Origin: Ovis canadensis | Lineage: Eukaryota; Chordata; Mammalia; Artiodactyla; Bovidae | Length of the DNA stretch: 64,000 nucleotides | Assembly (NCBI RefSeq): GCF_042477335.2 | Contig: NC_091255.1 | Location: forward strand, 30,606,501 to 30,670,500 | Direction: 5' to 3' | Shown here: positions 1 to 12,400 of the stretch, one piece after another | Numbering within the stretch: position 1 is the stretch's first letter | Layout of the letters: each line of letters opens with the position of its first letter | The notes under the pieces: model-generated | Told to the model about the DNA's origin: nothing | The model's input: only the letters and a program-made list of their open reading frames with translations | Databases searched by the model: none | Translations under genes and position numbers: made by a program

Positions 1-305
1 AACATCTAGGCTCCTAATTAAAGGAAGACCTGTCCATGTTGAAAAGAAAAGCTGAGCTTGAATTGACCGGGTAGGCTGCAGAGGAGCAGTCTGTTGAAAC
101 GCCTGGCGTTTCAGCCTGGCGTCCACCTGCTGTGTGGGGCCTTGTGCACTGGGTCACTTCCCCAGCCTGGCGTCCGGGGAGCACAGTGGTTAGAAGCTGG
201 GGCGTCTGTAGGGCCCAGGACGCAATTTGGTGGGAGGCGAGGAGGACCCGACGGTGGTGCCTTGAGGAGCAATAGAGCTTTGTCTCTGTGCATGTGTCTC
301 TGTAG
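1..305. other. NXN: Intron of NXN (partial, probably intron 4)
   Basis: Intronic DNA upstream of the first visible NXN exon, ending in a normal polypyrimidine/AG acceptor. I see no repeat or second gene in it. Confidence 0.7.
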
Positions 306-412
306 GTCCGAGGATTCATTCAAACAGTACTTCAGTGAGATGCCGTGGCTCGCAGTCCCCTACACCGACGAGGCCCGGCGGTCGCGCCTCAACCGGCTGT
401 ATGGAATCCAAG
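306..412 (+). CDS. NXN: NXN coding exon (probably exon 5)
   Basis: The acceptor is tctctgtag and the donor is gtaggc. The exon starts with the last base of a split Arg codon and ends with the first base of a Gly codon. It encodes [19 protein letters not shown] and then [16 protein letters not shown], a stretch highly conserved in nucleoredoxin. Confidence 0.95.
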
Positions 413-3400
413 GTAGGCGTTCCCGACTCCGAGGCTCCTTGGAATCCGGCTCATCTGGGTTCACCACCTCTTTGGCTTTCCTTCTGGAGGGGAAAGAACA
501 TCTTTATTTCCATGAATGTTCACATTCTTCAGCATCTTAAAAATATGCGGTGGGTTTTGTGGTATGTAGATTATACCTCATTAAAGCCATTTTTTGTAAA
601 AGAAAAAGTGCCTGTTTGGGTGAGACAGCTACTTCTCACCACCCAGCCTAGTGGGTTCTGAGATGCTTGGGCTACAGAGCTCAAACGCGCAAGTGACCGG
701 GTCAAAACCTGTCAACAGACCTGAGAGTGACCTTCAGTTCCATCACTCAGGTTCTTTGAGCCTCAGTTTCCTCATCTGCAAAATGCAGATGATAAATTAC
801 CACAAAGAGTTGCTGGGAGCATGAATAGGATAAAGCAGATCCAGTACTTCTCATCATTCCTGAAGCCTCAGAGTAAAGGGTGAGGAGGGGGTACTGCCTT
901 GTAGGTGACAGAACAGATTTCCTTAGAGTGTCGAAAGCTTGGACTTGAAGTACTGATCATGGTGTTTCCAGAAATAACGACTACTAGTGAGACAATCTGC
1001 ATTTTTATTCTTTGTTATATGAATACCTCTTTCCCAACCTTCATCCAACTCACTGGAAAAGACCCTGATGCTGGAAAAGATTGAGGGCAGGAGAAGAGGG
1101 TGACAGAGGATGATGGTTGGATGGTATCACTGACTCAATGAACATGAGCTTGAGCAAACTCCAGAAGATGGTAAAGGACAGAGAAGCCTGGTGTGCTACA
1201 GTCCCTGGGGTTGCAGAGTCAGACACAATTGAGCAACTAAACAGCAAGCCTTCACCTAGCCGGGTTTTTTTCTTGGTGGCCTGTTAAGAGTTAAATTCAT
1301 TCTGTTTGTATTAGTGGTACCAGATCCTGGTCAGCCCTAGAAAGTTAACAGCTAATATTTGAGTTCTCAGTATTCCTTGTTTTATAGGGAATGGGAAAAA
1401 AAGAGACAAACCAAGATCTACCCATAAACTCCACAGCTTGTGGGGGGACTTATCAGGTTCTTTAACCTTTTTTCTTCACCATTTAGAGTAAGGATATTGC
1501 TTTTGTTAGGAGCTAGTTTCAAGAAATTGATATTTCATCTAAAACTGGTGATTCTTGGGACTTCTCTGGCGGTCCAGTGGTTAAGACTCCATGTTTCCAC
1601 AGCACGGGGCTCAGGTTCATTGCCTGGTCAGGAAACTTAGATCCCATATGCCCTTCAGTGTGGCAAAAAGTAGATAAATGATTCTCAATTTCAAATGTCC
1701 ATAAGAACTCCCTGGGGCTTTTGTGAACATGCAAATTCAGATTCAGTGGTTCTGGGGTGTGGCAGAGATCCTGCCTTTCTAGCAAGCCCCCAGGTGATGC
1801 CAGTGCTGCTTGTCCAGGCTCTGCACTTCGGGCATTAAGTCGAGGTCTGCTAATCCTTGAGAATCCTTTGAGAATTTTGGAGCTTTAGGTCTCCTAGTAA
1901 TTTAAAAAGATGAAAGCAGTTTTCCTTCCAAACAGAAGTCGAGTGACATGACATGGTTTACTATTCCAGCAAGATGGGTACCAGTTGGTTAGTTTAAAGG
2001 AGATGGTGCAGGTGTATTTCCTTCCAGCACTCTGCTTGCAGAGAGACTTAAAACATGTGTGCCTTCTTAGCATAGAAGCAGTATTTCTTGAGATAAGGGA
2101 TGACCCTAGACCAGTAGTATTTAAACAGAGGGTTAAATTGCCGCTTGGTGGGGATAAGTAAAACTGCATGTCTCTCAATTCACTTATTCATTCATTCAAC
2201 AAGTATTTGCTGAAGGCACTCCCCTACTGCTGACTGACCTTGAGCAAGTTACTTTATCTTTTTTTTTTTTTCAGTAAAATTGGGAAGTCTCAGTGTTAGG
2301 TACAGAGTAGGCACTTAATATTTAACCGACTGACTTAGGGAGAAAGGGGAAATCTTTTATTTTACAACCTAAAAAAGATGAAGTTTTGGATGTCCGAAAA
2401 CTTGCTAACAGAAAGGCAACTAACAATATGGCAAAGAATCTATTTCCTTTATAGAAAAAAGAGCCCTTTCCAGATTTGTTCAGTTACTCAGTCATGTCTG
2501 ACACTTTGCAACTCCATGGACTGCAGCATGCCAGGCTTCCCTGTGCTTTACTATCTCTCAGAGTTTGCTCAAATTCATGTCCATTGAGTCAATAATGCCA
2601 TCCAACCATCTCATCCTCTGTTGCCCCCTTCTCCTGCTGCCCTCAATCTTTCCTAGCATCAGGGTCTTTCCCAGTGAGTCAACTCTTCGCATCAGGTGGC
2701 CAAAGTATTGGAGCTTCAGCTTCAGTCCAAAAAAAGAGAGAGAAACAATTTAATTAAAAATATGTATGTGTAGGATATGAGGTGGGCAATTCAGCTGATG
2801 TGTATTGTCAGAATGGATAAGAAAAATATTCAGGATAATTTTAATTCACGATTTACAGATAAAACACTGAATTTGTGCCTGTTACATTTGCAAAGAACTC
2901 TACTCTCCGAAAAAGGATAATCCCCAGTGTAGGGAAGAGAGCAGGCTGCTAGGAGGAATCTAATCAGGACAAAATTTCCAGGAGAGATTGGCGATGCACA
3001 CCAGAGGCCTTAAAAAATGGACAACACCTTTGATTTCAAAATCCCACTTGTAGGAATTTATGTTCAGGAAGTTACCCTATAGCACCTAGCAGAAACTGGA
3101 CTTCTTTGCAGTTGGAGGTGCATTTTTGTTTTTTCTCTCATCTTTTGTGTACTTTGGATTTCCTCACAGACCACAATTCTTTCCTTGCTTTAGCCCCAGG
3201 AAAACTCAGAACTGAATTTGTAACCACGTTTAGCAGTTTTGCAAAGCTGACAATTTCTCTGCATGCCCTAGATCCTAGCTTTGTTTTCTCTTCCTGCCTT
3301 GTTCTCTTCTCAGTGGGATGTTTTCATTTGTTTAAAAAATATTTTGTTTGTTTATTTGGTTGCACCAGGTCTTAGTTGTGGCATGCAAACTCTTAGTTGC

Positions 3401-6400
3401 AGCATCTGGGAATTAGTTCCCTGACCAGGGATTAAACCCAGGCCCCTTGCATTGGGAGCATGGCGTCTTAGCTACTGGACCATCAGGGAAGTTTCAGTTT
3501 TCATCTGTTTTTCATTGAATTATATCATTCACTTTTTAAACTGCCTCCAGTCCTTTTCGGAAAAAAGGTGGGGCAGATTTAAATGGATAGGTTTCTATTT
3601 CTTGAGTTTCCACTAACCACTTCTATACACCGAATTTGGTGGGAAATAAAAAACTGGAAGTTTATCCCATTGCTACCCTGGAGTGGACAAGGTGAGATCC
3701 ACTTTGGGAAATAACTTCAGTAGGGTGATGTCTTTTGAAGAACTAGAATGTGTTGGTCAGATAGGTGACACTTTGTATGACGACTTGGGAAATCAAACCC
3801 ATCCCATATAGCAAAGAGCGTGCTGGGCCTCGCTTGGCCACTCTGGTCCATCACATGGGCTCTCATCTTCTTTCCAGGCACAGGTCCTCAGTGAAGCATA
3901 AGCGTTTTCTTCTCTGAGAAAAGGAGTTGCCCTTTCTTGGATGCAGAGGGCAGTGAGGTGCAGATCCTATTCTTTGTGGTCAATACTAAGGCCCTGAGAT
4001 CACTTGAAAGTAATAAATTACCAAAGGATGGCCTATATCATGCACAGCAAGTTTGAGGGTGGGGGTCTCTCCTCTCCCTTAGCTCCATGAGATGCTTCTT
4101 GGGGCCCTTGGTAGTGGAGACACAGAATAGCAGTCTCCTTAAGGAGAGATCACAAGGCCTGTGAGATTCCACGCTAGTTTTAGACACACAACTGAGGCTG
4201 GAAGGTGCCCTTCCATCAGATGTTGGCAGGGCATGAAAAAATTGATTGTTTTCTATCTGCCTTCCGAGAGCAGAGAAGGGAACTCTCCTTTCGACTCCTC
4301 TAGCTGTCAACATACAAATAGAACAGCGGTCAGAGCCCTGGTTGTTAGGTGTGGTCCAGACAGCCAGCACGCGGGTGACCACAAATGAGCAGGAAGAGAA
4401 AGGAGCATTTTCAGAGATGCATTCACTTGGCTCAGCCTCTTAAGGCCTGGCAGTGTGTGGATAAGCACATATGTGGTTCCCAGACTTCAAGGAGCCCTCA
4501 TCTGAGGATCAGAAAGCTGATCTAGAGAGGCCCTGTGCCCAGGCAAGCAGCAGCCGGGCAACCACACAAAAGAACCCAGCTCTGCACTGGCCCGTCCCGC
4601 TGCTCCTTGTCTGCTGGCTCCGTGGAGGGCTTGCCCTGCTGTCTGCAGCAGTCTGTCTTCAGCTTGGACTTGCCTGCTTTCCCAGCTCCCCACCTCCTCC
4701 TTCCTCACTCTTGGGTTCTCCCCCTGGCAGAGCGTTTTGTGCCGACTGCTCACTTGATCGTTGACCTCTTTGGCTGGGCCTTAGGATTCGTTCCTGTAAG
4801 CAGCCTGTCTGACACTGCTGGTTCACCCTGATCTGTCCACCTCTGGCCCTATCTAGCCAGAAATGCACTAAAGCACAGTGAGACAAGAATGTGAAAGAGC
4901 CTCACAGGATCCTTCTCAAGGCAGTGTTTAATGGAGGGCTGCACAATGGAATAATCCAAGTTCACAGGAGACTCTGGCTTGGAACTCTTGAGCCAGGAAG
5001 GTTTCCTGGAGGAGGTGACTCTCAAGCAGGGCCTTACAGAATGTCCAGGATTTAGGTAGAGGATTTGGGACATTCCAGGCCAAAGGCCAGAGCAAGATGT
5101 CCATGGTGTACTATAGGGAGACTGAGTGATTAGGCTGGTGAGCACCAGGCTGTGGTCCTTGAACGTGGTCCTTTGGACTTTGGAGCTTTTGGAAAATTTT
5201 AATTAAAGGAAAATCAGTGCAGTAGTGACATTTAGGCTAGACTGGAAGAGAAATCCCAGAGGCATATTGTTTGTCATTGTTCAGTCGATCAGTCATATTC
5301 AACTCTTTGCAACCCCATGGACTGCAGCACACCAGGCTTCCCTGTCCTCCACTATCTTCTGGAGTTTGCCCAAGTTCATGTCCGTTGAGTTAGTTATGCT
5401 GTCTAACCATCCGGTCCTCTGCCACCCTCTTCTCCTTTTGCCTTCAATCTTTCCCAGCATCAGGGTCTTTTCTAATGAATTGGCTCTTCGCATCAGGTGG
5501 CCAAAGTATTGGAGCTTCAGCATCAGTCCTTCCAATGAATATTCAGGGTTGATTTCCTTCAGGATCAACTGGTTTGCTCTCCTTGCAGTTCCAGGGACTC
5601 TCAAGAGTCTCATTATCCCCTGGGGCACGTTATCCCCTGGGATTTCTAATGAGTTCACTGTGCTCCCTCTGCAGCCAGGCCTCAGGCTGTGGCTTGTGAC
5701 AGGCCTCTCTCCTGCCTGTGGGGAGAGAGAGGCCGCTCCCTCGGGCTCCAGGGTCAGTGGACCTGAGAGGATGCAGGCAGCCTCTGCATCCCCGTGTCTA
5801 GCTCCAGCCTCACAGGGTCACTTTAGCTTCATGACATTTTTGGGGTCCCCTGAACATTAAGGGTCCAGTAGCTTAGTAGAAGCACATGTTAGTATATTCT
5901 TGTGCTGCATCTTCCTGTGATCTTACCAGTCAACATTCCACCGCCTTTGACTACCAAAATACAAGATTAAAATATAGATATACTTCTCTACTTCATATAG
6001 ATATATAGAAGAGAAAATCCATGACTTGTTCTAGGGGTCTTGGGGGTGGGGTTACTGAGAAGATGCCTTTGCACCCTTGCACAGGCTGGCCCACAAACAG
6101 AGTAACGGAGATGTGGAGGGGTGATTGGCTGGGGACCTGAGGTCCCAGGGCCATCACTTTCCTCCCTGTTGGCATCTCCCTTGGCCCAGACTACCCCCCG
6201 ACCCTGGGTGCGTGTCTCTCTCCTTAGCAGACCTGCTTTAGTGGGAGTGTGGAATCCTCCTGAACTCCCTGTCTTCCTCCTCTCCGCCATGAAGCCATCT
6301 GTTACATCATCAGGTCTGTAACTTGGAATGTCTGTGCGTCTGCCCATCTCCTTTCTTCTTTCTTGCTGCATTACAGCTCCCATGTCCTCTCCAGGTGCCT

Positions 6401-9400
6401 CACCCTCCCAGCACCTCCGCTCTTCACCGACCTGGAAGCTCTCTGCACGCCATCACTGAGGGGCCTTTATGGAGGTCTCACTAAGTAGGCATGAGTGCTT
6501 AAATCACTGGCCATCAGTGATTCACTCAACCTCCAGCTCTTCTCCCTTCCCCAGATGTTGAGGTCCGGGGGTGGATCTTAAAATTCCAACCTTCTAACCA
6601 CGTCTCTCTGGTGACCCACACCCATCATCTTAGCATCCCAAAAGAGACTTTTACTCCTTCCATTGGAAGGGTCTTGGAAACTCTTGTGTCAGGATCTGGG
6701 ACTAAGACCAAATATTATAACAAGAGATGTTCCTATCACCCCTTTCATTCAGGAAATCATAAGAGTTTTAGGAGCTCTGTGCCAGGAACTGGGGGTGAAG
6801 GCCAGATATACACGCCTTATTATGTTACAGTATCACAATGTGCACAATCCATACCATATACTCCATGCACGCACAGAGTCCTTGGAGGTTCCCGCTGCCT
6901 GTCTGGTTCAGCAGATCCATGGGGCTGTATCTGGGAGAGCTCGTGCTCCCTGCTTGACTCTGTCCTCAGCTCTCACCCCACTTGCTGTGTCCTCCTGGAC
7001 GTCTTGATGAGGGTTCTTTCACAGCGTGGAGTCAGGTATCTTCCACTGCCTGCACCCAAGCAGAACCCTCTCCACCTGGCCTGTCTTCGTGCCTGGCAGT
7101 GCGCAGATGAATTGATCGGATTGTCACTTTGTATATTGAGGCCCATGAGGGCTGAGCTCCCCTGTGTCACCTGGACAGGCTCAGACTGTGCAGGAGAACC
7201 CAGAATCCTCTGGGCACCTTGGGAGCTGGGCTCAGAGCACCCCTGGATTCTGAGCGTCCCCCAGCATCCCAAGGAGGCCTTGCATAAGATGCTGCCGCTT
7301 CATTCAGGTGTCCATCCAGGTGGTGCGGGGAGGGTCTGGGACTTGAGGAGGCGTCTTCTGGGCTGGGTGCTGTTCCCGCGAGTGCTCTAGCCTCAGCTCC
7401 AGCCGCCTGAGTTCACCAGGGCCTGGCATGTGGCCTCCACCCACTTCCTTTGCCTTGGGGAGCAGCGGGGTTGGCTTCCCTCCTCCAAGCATTTTGTGCA
7501 GACCAGGGAATTTGTAGCCCTATAAGCTGTTGACAAATGCGTTTCTAAGGAAAGGGTTTGGACACACTTGGCGAGAAAGGCAAATCCCGTTAGCCATTGT
7601 CTAACGCTGGCTGTTGAGAACACCATGTTCTCTGCAGGGAGGCTCGGAGCGCCTTCTCTCCTATTAGGGGCCCTCACTGGCTTTGTTGTCTCCCCTCCCC
7701 TTCCCTCTTTGGAGCCAGCGGACAGGGCCCGAGAAAGCCCCGGAGGCACTGGTGTGAGGCCCTCGCTCTCCCAGCACCTGTTTTTCTTTTGTTTCTCTCC
7801 TGTCCTCTTGTTCCTTGCCCTCATCCTGTAGCTTTCCTCTCCTTTTTCCTTTTCCCCACCTTCCTCATCCACTCCCTGCCCTTCTCTCTCTCTCCCTTCT
7901 AAGCCCCTTTTCAAACAATGGGTGTGAGGCAGAGTCTATTTTCTATAGAAATGAAACATTCAGCCGTAGTGGTTTTCTTTTGTATTATTTACTTAATGTT
8001 TGGCTGTGCTGGGTCTCCGCTGCCTCGCAGGCTTTTCTCTAGTTGCGGCGAGTGGGGGCTCTTTGTAGCAGCGAGCAGGCTTCTCCTTGCGGTGGCTTCT
8101 CCTGTTGCGGAGCACGGGCTCTAGGGTGCTTGGGCGTCAGCACTTGCAGCACACAGTCTCAGGAGTTGCAGCGTGTGGGCTCTAGAGCACAGGCTCAATA
8201 GTTGTGGTGCACAGGCTTAGTTGATCTGTGGCACGTGGGATCTTTCCTGGTCAGAGATCGAACCCACATCTCCTGCATTGGCAGGCAGATTCTTTACCAC
8301 TGAGCCACCAGGGAAGTCCCCATTGTGGTTTTCGATGAACCGAGGATAAGGGGCTGACACTGCTGTATTTGTAGGCAAGTCTCAGGATTTAAAGGGCTGG
8401 TGCAGGCTGTCTGGAGCTGCCCCCTGGGCCTGGGGAGGATGGCTGGGGGCTGCCTCAGTGCTCTCCTCTGCTCATCTTGTTTCATTTTGAGAACATAAAA
8501 AAAGAAAAGCCAGGAAAGGACAAAGAATAATATAATGAACACCCATGTGGCTACCACCTAGAATTGACAACTTTGCTTCCAGTATTTAGTATAGAAATGA
8601 ATGGGAGCATTAAACACACACCAGGCTGGGTTCCCTCCACTCCTCCCTGGAGCCCCTTCCTTCTCCCTGGGGTGCTAGGGGTGCCCAGGAGTGACCCTAC
8701 CACCCATTCAGTCTGAGTCTCCTTCAAATGCTTGCTCTGTGGCTGTGAATCCATGAGTAATGTAACGTCATGCTGGCTGTGTTTGTAGACGTGTCCTTAA
8801 GTGCTGGCATGCTGTAATAGCGTTCTGCAGCTTGCTTTTCTCACTAAACATTATGTTTTTGAGATTTATCCCTGTTGATATTTACATCTGGTTTATTTCA
8901 GTGCCATGAAGTGCTCTGTTGTACTACAGCCTGTTTATCTGTTTATCAGTTCCACTGTCGGTGGATATTTGGTTGTTTCTGGTTTTTCCCTAAGAATGCT
9001 GCCATTTTAAATGTCTTCTTCGGGACTTCCCTGGCAGTCCAGTGGTTAAGACTCTGCACTTTCACTGTAGAGGGCATGGGTTTGATCCCTAGTTGGGGAA
9101 CTAAGATCCTGCCTGCCTTGTGGTGGGGCCAAAAAATCAAGTCTTCTTTGTGCCTCCTGATGTGGCCACATGGGCCTTCCGGCCAAGTTCAAGTGAGCCT
9201 AATCCCTTTGACCTCCCTTGGGTTTTTCTGAGCTTCACCTCCCAAACTAGCTGCCTTCTTCCTTTCCTTATTAGCTCTCCAGCAGGGGGAGATTTCAGGG
9301 AGCAGGAGAGAGAAGAGGGATGTGATGAAAGGAATGGGTGGTGGGTGTGGCCAAAGCATGGTCCGCATTTGTCATCCCACCCCTACTGCCCTTCAGTTCT

Positions 9401-12400
9401 TATTTGACTTTTATTTAACTTGAATGAATTTATCATGAGACAGTTTAAGAAAAATGTATATCTATTTCACCCGCATTCCTGCCTTCCTCACACAACTGTT
9501 TTCACTTTTCTGAGTCCCTTTTGGTCTTTGTCTACAGGCATATTTCTGCACAGTTGTAATTGTACACATAGCACTGTGTATTCTGTATTTTCGATTTAAC
9601 CACATATTACAAACATTTTCCATCCTGCTGCAGTCTTCATGATGACCATGTATTGCCGTGATCATGTAACCTTTTGTCCTGCCACGTGCCCTAACCTGCT
9701 CTATCCTGTCCTGGGGCCTGCTTTTCCTTGCCTTTCTCTTCCCCGGTCCCAGCAATCTTTGTGATCACACGGTCATCTAGAAGCAGAGAAACAGCCCTGC
9801 CCAGCTCCTCTCCCACCAGCCAACGGCGCTGCCCTCAGACCCACCACCTCCTTTGAAACTCCCTTTCTTTGGTGATAGAAAAGCAACCAAATGCAACAGC
9901 GGGACAGTCTCAGTACGTGCGACTTTGAGATTGTTTGCATTCGCACAAATCGGCCTCTCCCAAGAGGAAACAGCATGGAGCCAGCTCCTTAGGCCTTTTC
10001 TTTCTTCTCTAGGTTTTCAGGGAGATGGTGAAGGGGATTCGGAGGCTCTGGCATGGTCTACCCGAGCTCCCCAGGGAGGCGCCTGGGGCCGAAGCCCTCT
10101 CTAGGAGTGGAGAGTATGTGTTCTGCGCCCAGAGGTTGAGCTTGGGGTGGTGCACGTAAGAGAACACCATCTGTAGATGTGGCAGCGTCATGGCCTGTGG
10201 TGTTGATCTCACCTCTGTCTTCTGTTTCTTGAGCAAACTCCCTCCAGCCACCGTGGAGGTTCCTGTTTATATCACTAAAGCAGGTCTTCTCCTTTTTCTT
10301 TTTTAATTTATTTTTATTTTTTGGCCACGCTGCACAGCTTGCAGAATCTTAGTTCCTCAACCAGGGACTGAACCTGGGCCCTGACAGTGAACGTGTGGAA
10401 TCATAACCACTGGACCACCAGTGAAGTCCTCGGCACCAGTCTTCTATCCCTTCTCAAGAGCCAAATGACCAACCTAGGGCTGACTAATAATACTGATACT
10501 AATACTAATGGACTTAGTTATGAAGAGAGCTGATATATATGGAGTACTTTGTGCCAGATATCCTGCTCAAAAGCATTTTCTACTTGTCATCTTTTTACTC
10601 CTTCCTACACCCAAGTAAGATCAGAAACTCCCACTACCCCCATTTGACGGTGTATAAATGAGGCTCTGAGCAATTAAATGACTTGTCTGCATCTTCCTTG
10701 GAACCCTCACTGTAGTCCTGCCGCCCCCACCCCCACCCCCCGCACTGTCCCAGCTGGGAAACGACAAGTTCAAGAGAAGCAGAGACGAACTGTTCCCTTT
10801 TCATTCCCTTCAGAGAAGCCCTTTGCTGGTGTGGAAGTTACTTTGTACAAAGGTGTCGATTAGAAATTTTCTGTTCCCTTTAAGTTTCCCATTAGAGGCT
10901 CTGCCCTATTTTCTCCTTGGAAGTCTCTGCTTTGGGGAACCTGCTTCAGGGGCCGGGGGAACAGGGAAGGCAGGATGGGCTGGATGGGGAAGCGGGTGAA
11001 TGGGAGAGAAAAGGGAGAGGCGATCATATCTCAGCTTCCTTCTCCCACAGCCTCAGGGAAGAGGCAGTGGGTGGTGCAGACGGTATGGATGCAGGAGTGT
11101 GCCCTGCCCTGCCCAGCTCCTCCTTGGGGATGACCGCCTTCCAACCCATGGTGCTGTGAGAGTCCCCGCCAGCAGACTGGCCTGGTAGAAAGAGCAGCAG
11201 TTTGCCAACAAGCAGACCAGGCTTCCTGCGCCAACTTGGTCACTTACTGGGCAGATGACCTTGGGTAGACGACTTGACCACTGGCAGGAGGAGGACAGCC
11301 TTACATCCCAGGGTGAGGTCCCCACACTGGGTGGAGCACTGAGCAGATGCTGCGAGACTGAGCTTCCTTCTGGCTGGTTCATCCCCAGAGAGGCGTACAC
11401 ACTTAGGGCTCTGGGGCCAAACTAACCCAAGATCTGGTCAGTGATGGGAAAGCGACTGGTGCTTGTCAATTCTTTTTCCCAGTCCATGTGCTAGAAGTGG
11501 GCTTCTCTGGATTGAAATCTGTGTTCACTATACCAAGTCGCTTTCTGTTTGTGCTCCACAGTCAACCTAACCTTGTCATCTTGGGCTTAAAGCACCAAAT
11601 ACAAGGGGCCTTTGCTTTTGCATGGCTTTTGGGAAGGGGTGGGGAGGGTCCAGGGGAGCTGTCCCTCCACGGAATTGGCTGAGAAACCCCCAGTAGTCAC
11701 CTGGGGGCTCAAGTCCCTGCCTTGCTGTCCTGGTGCCTCCCCCACCACCGGCAAGGACTGGAGACAGGCCTTAGCCATGGTAACAAAGAAGCCCATTAGT
11801 CACCTGGAGAAACCAAAGCCCCAAACCAGGAAGAAGGCCCCTCTGCCTTTGGATTTTACTTTCCCTCCCTTCTCCATCCTCTGTGCCTGCCTGCCCGCCA
11901 CAGACCAACCCAGCATCCCATGTCTGGGCTGCAAACAAGCCTGCTGCTGTGTCTAATCATAGCAGTGGGCAGGGCCCTGGTTTAACCCAACACTAGAAAT
12001 TGCCCAATTTCAGAAACTGATTAAACAACTTTGCCAAAGCAATTTTGAGATGGGGCATGGCACTGGGAGGTGTTCGTCTGCAGCTGGCTGGCCCTTCATG
12101 CCATGGGCCCCAGCCCCAGGCCCCTACAGGCTGCTGACTCAAGCCCAGCCCTGTCTGGGATGGGGAGACCCCTAATTGTGAACCCCAGGTCTCTGGGAGA
12201 TGCCGAGCAGATATGAGATGAGGCTGAAGATGCCCCGTGTCTATTGTGCTCTGGGTGCATCTTAAAAGCCCTCCAAAGTGCCGGCTCTGGCCAAGTGCAT
12301 TTGTATGCGATGTGTGTGGTGGGAAAGGCAGTCCCCAGAGGCTGCTTCTCTCTGGACCTGCTCCCCAACATGCCAAGCCTCTCCTTCTCATAGGTGTGAA

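Noticed and set aside
6611-7390. 259-codon + strand open frame in an NXN intron
   Set aside because: No domain, no repeat-free conserved motif, lies in intronic DNA partly resembling an old LTR-type repeat.
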